Part shown: positions 28,868-37,134 of the stretch, in pieces
Layout of the letters: every line of letters begins with the position of its first letter
How positions within the stretch are numbered: position 1 is the first letter of the stretch
Origin: Hymenopellis radicata
Lineage: Eukaryota > Basidiomycota > Agaricomycetes > Agaricales > Physalacriaceae
Direction: 5' to 3'
NCBI GenBank assembly: GCA_015501595.1
Contig: JADNRX010000509.1
Coordinates: 1 to 37,134, forward strand
DNA length: 37,134 nt
Made by a program: the position numbers and the translations under genes
The notes under the pieces: model-generated
The model's database searches: none
The model's input: the letters and a program-made list of their open reading frames with translations, nothing else
What the model was told of the DNA's origin: nothing

Positions 28868-30789
28868 TTAAATATCCTCGGCTCCCCCGCCGCCTGCCAC
28901 ACGTCCCTCTCCGGATCGTACGCCACACCACACGCCGTACTCGTGGCACCTACTTATCATAAACCAACGCTATACCCGAGACGAGACGAAGACGTACCGG
29001 AGATACGCTTAGTCTTATGCCCACGCTGCCTGAGCGCCTCATCATGCAGCGGCTCCAAGTGCGTCTCATTGGGAAGCAGCTGGTCATGCAGCTGAGCGCG
29101 GCGGAGCGTAGTCCTGGACGGCGTTAGTAGAAGAGACGCGGAGGTGCGTTTGCTTACGAGGACGTTCCGCGCATGCTGAATATTGCAGCTCACGATTCTG
29201 CTACCACCAGCTATACCGGAATCGGCCTCGGGCGTCTTCGATGATGAACGGAGATGTGGAGGATAGAGGCCGTTTTCCGCCGACGATGTAGTTGGAGACT
29301 TGGGGGCGGATGCCAAAGTAGTTTGGTCGTCCTCAGGTTCGATTAGGTAGGTTACGTAGATGGAGAGAGAGGAGGAGGAACGTACCTTCAACACTGAAAT
29401 CCTCCATGTTATCGTTGAGCACGATTCCCGTGGATGGGACGATGATTCGAGATCCCCACATCCTGTAGATGACAAGGAAAGGAAAACTGAAAGTTGTGAA
29501 ATAAAGAACGTACAGTGTAACGGTTGTAGTAACCGCAATGACAAGTCCATCGGCATCGCCCACGATGACATGGCTCGTGCCATGGTCATCCTTGACCTCG
29601 ATCCTAACCAACTCTTCAGCCGACACGCCACGAACCGGTTGAACTCGCACCCATCCGCATTATAATGCTCCACAGGGAACGTCTTCCCCTCATCAATCCC
29701 CTCCGCCAGCCTCTTGCCCAGCGCAGGATCAACCCACCGCTCCTGCTTCTCCTCCAAGCCCGCCACAAACCGCGGATCCCCCAACATCGTGCGATGCGCA
29801 TAGGCCCACTTCATCGCCTCAATCAGCCTATGCGTATCGTTCACACTCACCGGCCCGTCGGAATCAGTGAAATTCGAGAGGACGCTCAGAGCTAGGAGGA
29901 CGACGGCCCCGGAGGCGGGTGCGCAGGGCGCGGTGACTTTGAAGCCTTTGTAGTTTATGCTGCGCGGTTTCGTGTACTTTACCTCGAAGGCTGCCAATCA
30001 TAAGAAAGAAATGAGATTGGTTTGGACATGGAGGAAGCGCACATTTGAAGTCGTCTAGAGTCAGCTTCCCGCCTTCTGCGTTGGCGGCGTCGACCATGCT
30101 CTGGGCGATGGGTCCAGTGCAGAACGCATCGACGCCGTGCTCCGCTATCGTCTGAAGGGTGTCGGCGAATTCTGGACGTGTGATTATGGTAACTTACCAA
30201 AGGGAACGAACTCTCCGTTCCTCGTAAACATCTTCGAGAGCACGGGATGGGTGTGGATCCACGAATCAGCCAGGTCCGTCGATCCCGGTGGCAAGTTCTT
30301 CTTCACGATCTACGGCGCCGGTCCCTACTTAGAGCATCATACTTATACTCAGGCAGGAGAACGCGTACCCGTAAATGATCCTCCACCCAAGGAAACCCAT
30401 CCCGCGCCAGCTTAACAGCTGGCTCCACCACCCTCGCCCACGGAAGCCGCCCGTACTTGCCATGCACCGCCTCCAACCCTCTCAGTTCCCCCGGAACAGC
30501 AACAGCCAGCCGTCAACCGCGGATCCCTCCCTACAAAATCCTTCGCCGAAACCGCTGCCTAAACCCCGCATGAGTTACGCAGGAAAAGCCTTGAACGCGG
30601 TCACCGGGGCCGCAGACCTAAAATCCAAACTCTCATACCCGTCCTCACCAGCGCAAATCCCCCGCCCCCGATACCCATCCACAGTGCCCACAGCGAGGAT
30701 CGTCGCGACGATGGCATCTGCGCGTCTTCTAGGATGCGCGCTGCGATGGTCGATTCGCATGCGACGGCGCCCAAGTTGGATTTGGGCAT
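28868..30789 (-). pseudogene. Gamma-glutamyltranspeptidase gene, multiply frameshifted
   Basis: From ATG 30789 (MPKSNLGAVACES) to TAA about 28868, blocks match fungal GGT: GAVACESTIAARILED, GIGGGGFALVR, DFRSAAP, KDFVGRDPRLT, LAVAVPGELRGLEAVHGKYG, LPWARVVEPAVKLARDGFP, GPIAQSMVDAANAEGGKLT, FKVTAPCAPASGAV, DDHGTSHVIVGDADG with the autocatalytic Thr, IIVPSTGIVLNDNMEDFS, GIRPQVSNYI, GGKRPLSSTSPFIIED and AQLHDQLLPNE. Introns are still recognisable (for example 47 nt before IEVKDDHGTSH). Frame breaks that introns cannot explain occur before MGIGGGG, after FALVR, between RLT and LAVAVPG, after EDARGRF and before LRRAQLHDQ; GGNA is also missing near the N-terminus. Either the gene is dead or this stretch has sequencing indels. 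The active enzyme would cleave glutathione and transfer its gamma-glutamyl group. Confidence 0.78.
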
Positions 30790-31862
30790 GGTGAAGGAAA
30801 GACGATAACGAGGAGAGGCGGAGAGTTGACCGCCGGATAAGCACCGATCACTGCAAAGGCGGGCCGCTTGGGATGAGCAACAGCACGTCCCTTGGCAATC
30901 TGGGGCGAAGCGACAGCGTCTAGAGTTGCCACTTGCAAGCTGTCCTTCCAGAAGACGTTGTCTCACTGTACCAAAACACGAATGAATGGTTCAGACTGTC
31001 GATAGGCTAGAAGAGTGGGACCACTTGAATGCTTTCGCGAGCCAAAATATTCCGAACCAGAAGCACTGGGTCCGTGTGGAGAAGATGTTGAGATAGAGGA
31101 CAGTCGATGGCTGTGCACCTCAACTCAGTACTGTAACACGAATGAAAAAAGAGCCCATACCATCGATAACCGATGTCAGCAACATAGCCGTGCACCAGTC
31201 TCCTCGGCGTCAAATGCGAAAGCTGCTAATCCTTGAACAGGATAGGCGGTCACCGAGCTTGTGCGAATGCCTATGCGCACGGTCGCGCAGTGTCTCTTCA
31301 CCCTAACACGCCACAGTAGTCCCAGAGCGCTTTTGTGCGCAAGATGTACACGCACAAGCGTATTATTCCGCCGGCTCCATCAACGCCATTCAATGATACA
31401 TACAAAAGTGGGAATGGAGCAGACCAGTGCATCAAAGAGAAGCCACAAATCTTAATACACTTTCCGGTCGCGTGTCCCACATACCACCTGTCAACGTCTA
31501 TTCAGAACGTGAGTCGCATGCTCTCCAACTCTATAATCGGACGACGACCATCTACGAGAACGCCGCAATCATAGCCTCCCCGGACTTCCACACATCTTAG
31601 GTTACACTGCAACATTGCGAGAGATATCCATCAATCAATCAATAGAGTGTATCTAAGTACGTACGTAGCATGCAGGGTATGTCTGGGGGTATGTATTCAG
31701 AAGTGAGAAATGAAAGTAAAGAGCGTCACGGTAAACGTAAGTAAGGAGACGAGAGACGAGACACTAGCCCAAAAGATGAGATGGAGCAATAAAGGATAAA
31801 GGGAGTCGTAAGGAAGAGAGACAGAGTATCCATGGAGATAGAGAGAGAACGTCAACTGCTGC
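30790..31862. other. Interval without a supported gene
   Basis: I see no domain, intron pattern or long frame here. It probably contains the upstream region of the GGT locus and the 3' flank of the small protein gene at 31863. Confidence 0.4.
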
Positions 31863-32543
31863 TTAAGCAGTGGCGGCAGGCTCTGCGGCGGGGGCAGCAG
31901 GCTCTTCCTCGATCTTGGGGCTCTCAGCCACAGGCGCGGCTTTAGGCTTGGACTTGAACAGATCTGTGACGCGTGTCGACAGACGGCGGGACTTCTACAG
32001 AGAGCGTTAACGACGGAGAAGTATGGAAATAGTGCGGGAACGAACCTTCTCCTCCTTGACAGTCTCCGGTGCCGGCTCAGCAGCTGCGGGTGCAGTCTCA
32101 GGCTCGGGTGCAGGTTCGCTGTTGAAGGGAATAAGCATGAGTCGTGTGAGCATTAGGCAGGGTGGAGGGTAAAGATAAGATAGACAATGAAGGCGGAGAG
32201 AAGCATGAAAGAAAGACGACGTACGCAGCAGCAGCAGCGGGAGCGTCCTCAGTCACAGGTTCGGGAAGAGTTGGGGGAGCCTACAGCAAAGACACCGTTA
32301 GTCGTCGTCGCCACATAAAAAAAATTATGAAAGAAAACCGACCTCCTCAACCTTCTTCTCCTCCTTCTTGGGTGCTGCCTTCTTGAACGACGACAACAGC
32401 TTGCTCAAAAAGCCAGGCTTCTTCTCCGTCTCTTCCGCCTTGGTCTCCTTGGGTGTCTCTTCCGTGGCAGCGGGAGCGGCAGGCGTTTCGGTGGTCGTGG
32501 TGGGCTCAGTGGCAGCAGCGGTGGTAGTAGGTTCGGCGGACAT
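31863..32543 (-). CDS. Small Lys/Glu/Ala/Pro-rich basidiomycete protein
   Basis: Four exons on the minus strand, starting MSAEPTTTAAATEP at 32543 and ending at TAA 31863-31865, about 150 residues. Exon 1 ends VEE with a GTCGGT donor; later exons give APPTLPEPVTEDAPAAAAA, EPAPEPETAPAAAEPAPE and KSRRLSTRVTDLFKSKPK. It contains two short conserved segments in a disordered acidic background: KKPGFLSKLLSSFKK and RRLSTRVTDLFK. I know similar proteins (PGFLSKLLSPFK, RRLSARVGEFFK) from many Agaricomycetes, all uncharacterised. The RRLS sequence resembles a basophilic kinase site. Often highly expressed families of this kind lack known function, and none is assigned here. Confidence 0.75.
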
Positions 32544-34570
32544 GTCTGCGTAGTCAGTAAGTAAAGGACTAGAGCAAGAATAACGAGCAAGACGCACTAA
32601 TAGTGGGTAGGCTGCGATGGGAGAGGGCGGTGGGAAAAGTGGCGAGGTGGTGGTAAAGAGTTAAGAAGCAACAAATTCGGCCGGCTATAAAAGGAAAAAT
32701 CCAAGTTTTCAAGAAGCTTCCGGGTCTAGGCAAGCTCTCGACCCTGAACGTGCGCTTCTTTTCCTTTTCCATGTATTTCTCTTTCCTCTAGGCCGTTCTC
32801 TCTTTTCCTTTGTTTCTTTGCGGATTTCGTTGCTTTATCACTCCCTGCCACCACATGTACGACGCGACGTCGCATTTAGGACTCACCAAAAGCAAAAGGA
32901 GAAACCGATCTTCGGCATATCCCGGCTGAGGACAATCGTCGGCCCTCCCTCCGTCTCCGCTCACTCCCGACTTACCCCCAGCCGAGACCTCCAACAAACA
33001 AAAGCGTAGCCAGCCGTCCTAAAACCATTCACACACTTTCACATCACATCACGTCGCTTGTCCTTTCTTCCTTCCAAGTGTCATCCTTTCTTTTCCCGAT
33101 ATATAAATCAATCCCTCCTTGTTCTGTTTGATACGGCGAATGCAATTGTGCTTCCGTGAACGTAGGACAACACTGACAGTGATACATATGCCAAGGTTGG
33201 CCTGCCTACCGATCGCGAGTCGCGAGGCATTACGTATCCGTTATGTAATCCCGTTTCCACGCCGGGTGGTCATGGCCTCTTTTGCAATGGGCGGCCGTTG
33301 CCGCTTCCCGATTGCGTCCGCCTTCGAGTTCACCTTCATCAACCGCTATTTAGTATAATATTCGACGAGAGTGAAGACAGGACATGGTCTGGACATTGTG
33401 ATACTATACCTATCCATCGGTCGTCCATTTACTAAGCTCGCGCTCGGAGCGGGACCGTCGACCATGGCTCAATGAAATGAAAAGCTTGCACTTTGTGATC
33501 GCTGGCCACAAGTCTTGGCCACGGACGAGTTCACTGTAGCGGCGAGAGACTTATTAAGCGCGCCTTGTCAACGAACTACGACACAGTCAATCTAAACTTG
33601 AAAGTGTATTTGAATTCGTGGCTTCTCTGTCTTTGTAAAAGATCCGGTTCAAGACAGCCAGCGCGGCGGGATGTTCCACTTCATCACGCGAGCTATGAAA
33701 CCTCCGCTCGCTTTCCCGCCACGTCGGCGGTCTTATTATACATTGGCCTCGTTACCGTCAGCCAGAACGCGAGCGCACAGTTCCTAGTGCTCCTTGAGGC
33801 GGGTGTGATTTCAGAACTACTGAAGCACCTCCATGTACTTATTCATCTTGCAAAGAGAGAGCAATTGAAGAGGCAAGGGAACCTTCTGGTGGCGATCGAG
33901 AGAAATTCAGACTCCGACTTCTTCTGTCTTGCGTCCACGATCCAACCTACCATGGAATCCTCTCTCTGTGTGGCTACTATGGACGAGCGAATCTTTATCA
34001 CGACAATGACAGCTAGGTCATAGTCGCCTATGCAGGCAGTTTTCTACTGGAGTGGACATCATCGCAGAAATAGCGAGGCTGTTCCACTTCGCTGTGCATG
34101 CGGTCTTGCCGTTACCCCAGGAGATATTTTGGGCTTCAAGTTAGTAAGTTGGAACCTTTGAGATACCAACATGGCCACCATGTTGGGGGGGCCGAAACCC
34201 GCATGCTGAATCCACCCGATACTTCAGAATTGAAAAATGTGGCATCTACGCTGCTCGGTGTGAAGCGTTGTATTCGAGACATGCGCAACGGAAAAGACCA
34301 GGACAGGTGAAAGCGGTGTATGTGGCGCTGTACTCCGAGTCGGCCGCGCCGCGCACCCATTTGAAACAAATTCCGCTTATCCTACTGAGTATATATACCT
34401 GCTCTATCGCCTAGTTTGCCTCTCATCGCGTCTCTCTTTCTCATTTGGGCTCTTCTTCTTCATTTTCTTCGCCCCCCTTTTAAAAAATCCGTTCTCCTCG
34501 TCGCTGAGGCTGTTTTATTTTTCTTCACCTTCGTCGCCCCAGCGCATACTTTTTTTTTTATTAATTAATA
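32544..34570. other. Mostly intergenic; one weak ORF
   Basis: A TATAAAAGG lies at about 32686-32694 on the plus strand. A 152-codon frame at 33565-34023 opens with TTG rather than ATG and shows a helical patch (LVLLEAGVISELLKHLHVL) but no known domain, so I leave it uncalled. Pyrimidine-rich sequence at 34430-34560 is the probable 5' UTR of the downstream fungalysin. Confidence 0.4.
34385..34398 (+). promoter_or_regulatory. TATA-type element of the plus-strand fungalysin
   Basis: CTGAGTATATATAC lies 173 bp upstream of the ATG at 34571 and is followed by a long CT-rich leader, a common layout for well-expressed fungal secreted enzymes. It matches the element of the other fungalysin at 12 or more of 14 positions. 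Confidence 0.5.
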
Positions 34571-37134
34571 ATGCTTCCCTTCAACAAGTTCTTTTCTTCA
34601 GTCTTTCTCGCCATCATCTACGCTTCTTCGGCTGCGGCGGCTCCATGGCCGACTGACGCACAGCACACCACCCATCGTGTGCATCATATTTCGCGGGACT
34701 TGCAGCTCAAGGCGTACCATCCCCGCTCGACTTTCAAGGTGTGTTCTTTCAGTCTCTCCATCCGACACCCAGAAACTGACGGAGATATCGCAGTCGTTCG
34801 GAGCCGGCGTTGACCACCCATTGTCCAAGCGAGCCGATGCCAGCTTGGGCGACAAGACCAGCTCGTTCATTGCCTCAGAGTTGGGTATCGATTTGGGCAA
34901 GGTCGCGTACCACGCTGGGTTCGACGGCGAAGTAGCCAGCCACGCCTACCTGAGGCAGGCGCATGTGCGTTACAGAAACTTCAATTCGGCGTAGAAATGA
35001 AGGCTCACGCGAATTTGTTAGGATGGCGTTCATTTCGCTAATGCTGTCGCCAACGTCGCGATGAAGGATGATAAGGTACTTGCTATCAGTTCGTGATTAG
35101 CGTCCATGTTGACACGCTATCCGGCAGATCGTTTCATACGGGTCCTCGTTCGTTTCCTACTGTACGTTCTTGCTACTTACTTCACTGAGGGCGATCGGCT
35201 GACGTCTTCTTAGCGAGCATCGCGCCCTCCGCACCGTCCATCACTCTCGAGGATGCTGTTTCCATTGCGGAGAGAATGCTCGACGGAAAGCACACCAATC
35301 GGGGACCCTCTTTGCAGTACATCGTCAAGGAGGACCACGCGGCCGTTCTCGCTCACGCAGTGCACATACGTAACGCGACCGCTGGGACCTCATATAAGGC
35401 CTTCGTCGACGCGCACTCCGGGGAGCTTGTCTCGGTCGTTGACTATGTCTCCCGCGCCACGGTACGTCAATTCCTCCCTCCATCTAACTCTGTCCTGAGG
35501 ATTCCCAGTATCTCGTTGTTCCCCTTGAAGACGAAACGATCGAGGACGTTGGTCAAGTCCTCGTCCACGAGCCTGAAAATCTTTCTGTTTCGCCGTTGGG
35601 ATGGTCTAACGACGGGACCGGAGAATCCGAGTCAGTACATACCACAATTTCCATATTCTCACTAACCCTTCAATGGTTCCAGCACGACATCGTAAATCCC
35701 TCCTCCATAGTCTGCCATCATCACAGCGCTCACGTTTTTCTAATACTTAGCGGCAACAATGCGTTTGCTTTCAAGACGGACACGAACGCCACCTGCCTCG
35801 GGTTTGAGTTTGAACTCGACCTAAGCGTAGCTCCCGACGTGGGCACCAACGTCGATGGGCCCGAACCAACGCGTTCTTCGTCGTCAACAGCATGCATGAC
35901 ATTACCTATCTGTGAGTTCATAGTTCCTTGCATGACTATGAGCATTCTTGACGTTAGTGCTATAGGTATGGATTCACGGAGATTGCCTTCAACTTCCAGA
36001 CCGACAACTTTGGGCTCGGCGGTACCGGACTGGATCCCGTCAGCATTTCAGTCCAGGACGCCGCGGGCGTTAACAATGCGAATTTCGAGACACCCGAGGA
36101 GTATGTTGTTGTTCTTGTTCTTGTTCGCGGGTATTGTACTAACACCGTGACATCACAATCTCCAGTGGCCTGTCCGGCACCATGCGTACGCTTTTCCAGT
36201 GAAATCACGTTCTAATCTAACAGTGTATGTATGACAGGCATGTACCTATTCAACCTGACCACTGTAAGCAGCCTCTCCTCTAGAATCACTGGCAGCTGAC
36301 TTGACGTGCGTTTCAAGCCCAATCGCGACGGCGCCCTGCAGAACGACATCGTCATCCACGAGTTTACGCACGGCGTGTCGAACCGCATGACGGGGGGCGG
36401 CACGGGTGCGTGTTTGCAGACACTCGAGGCTGGGGGATGGGCGAGGGATGGTCAGATGCCATGGCCAAGTGAGTCGGGGATTCTGAGGCGGGCGGGCGCT
36501 GATCATCATCATCATAGCTGGGTCGCTGCCACCCCCGCCATGGACGACTTTGTGCTCGGGACGTTCGTTCTAAACGACGCTGCAGGCTTCCGGAGCTATC
36601 CCTACTCGACGAATGCGTACGTGTCCATGTTCATCTCTGCTCTTTCTCTTTCACCAACACCATATGGCAGGACTGCGAACCCGCTTAGGTACTCGGATCT
36701 GCAGCAGCTCAATGAAGTTCATGGTAAGACTCAGTCGGACCTCTTACCTCGCATTCATTCATTCATTCCTCCTATATAGCCATCGGTGAAGTGTGGGCAA
36801 ACATGCTGCACAACGTTCTCGCTGCGCTCGTCGCCGAGCACGGATTCTCTGTGACTGCGAAGACTGATCCGACGGGGACAGAGGGCAACGTGGTGTTCCT
36901 GCACCTCTTCATGGACGCGCTGCAGCTGCAGCCGTGTAACCCGGATTGTAAGTACTCACTCTTCATCTCGCGTCCTCCTCGCTGATGGTATTATCAAGTC
37001 TTGTCGGCCCGCGACGCGTGGTACCTGGCGGACGAGCTTCGGTATGGAGGTGCGAATAGGTGCACGCTGCAGAGGTGTTTGCGAGCCGTGGGCTGGGGCT
37101 GAATGCGGGGAATCATTTGGATGATTATGCTGTT
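34571..37134 (+). pseudogene. Second fungalysin (M36), 3' end outside window, three frame breaks
   Basis: Same exon plan as 25255-27858: exon 1 34571-34738 ([25 protein letters not shown] signal region), exon 2 from 34794, exon 3 35022-35075, an FTP domain ([33 protein letters not shown]), the 9-nt microexon, and a peptidase domain with HEFTH and [10 protein letters not shown]. The GC-AG intron of the paralogue is absent. Three single-base losses, each beside a G run, break the frame: about 35857-35862 (before [12 protein letters not shown]), about 36427-36440 (before MGEGWSDAM) and about 37073-37078 (before VFASRGLG). Everything else is well conserved, so these may be sequencing errors and the gene may be real. 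The stop lies beyond 37134. Confidence 0.82.

Noticed and set aside
29560..29640. Frameshift before the GGT catalytic HGTSH segment
   Set aside because: A 47-nt intron (GTGCGAGT ... GGTTAG) explains the change of frame and gives YNADG joined to IEVKDDHGTSH.
33565..34023. 152-codon ORF between the small protein gene and the second fungalysin
   Set aside because: Opens at TTG, has no intron signals and no recognisable domain; left as an unsupported frame.
1..37134. CRISPR array, rRNA genes, bacterial operons or insertion sequences
   Set aside because: No regularly spaced identical short repeats, no rRNA-like sequence, and genes are intron-rich and eukaryotic throughout.

Overview
This is nuclear DNA of a filamentous fungus, most likely a mushroom-forming basidiomycete (Agaricomycetes). 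Reasons: genes carry many GT-AG introns of about 46-60 nt; several proteins belong to families I know mainly from Agaricomycetes (a DUF7770-type protein, a large DDE transposase-like family, a small Lys/Glu/Ala/Pro-rich family); a TTAGGG-type telomere-like tract is present. I see no bacterial-style operons. All identifications come from reading translations and splice sites by eye; no database search was run.

Layout. 1-766: 3' end of a basidiomycete hypothetical gene. 1446-2964: first copy of a decayed HSP70 gene fused to a ubiquitin fragment. 3267-3979: two-exon hypothetical gene. 4122-8316 (minus): DDE transposase-like gene broken by a 255-bp MITE inside an exon and by a frameshift. 8317-11264: gene-poor, with two large palindromes, a paired diverged repeat and a degenerate ubiquitin-like sequence. 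11265-16165: second HSP70/ubiquitin pseudogene, almost identical to the first, carrying a 3,281-bp hAT-like transposon with a perfect 8-bp target duplication. The hAT-like element itself hosts a 233-bp MITE. 16696-18204: a Ser/Pro-rich ORF bracketed by further copies of both MITE families. 18418-19473: fungalysin relic and a DUF7770-type gene.

19792 onward holds more ordinary genes: a secreted endonuclease/exonuclease/phosphatase-fold enzyme fused to a jacalin-like lectin (minus); a Jen1-type monocarboxylate/proton symporter (plus, 8 exons, 505 aa); an intact 17-exon fungalysin (M36) metalloprotease (minus, 592 aa); a decayed gamma-glutamyltranspeptidase gene (minus); a small acidic/basic repeat protein (minus); and a second fungalysin (plus) that runs off the window and carries three 1-nt deletions. 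Secreted protease, secreted nuclease-like enzyme, gamma-glutamyltranspeptidase and carboxylate transporter would fit external nutrient scavenging, but they are neighbours rather than a demonstrated cluster.

The most notable signals are the hAT-like element whose empty site is preserved elsewhere in the same window, the MITE whose removal restores an exon reading frame, the HSP70-ubiquitin chimera, a paralogue-specific GC-AG intron beside a conserved 9-nt microexon, and two long palindromes of unknown role.
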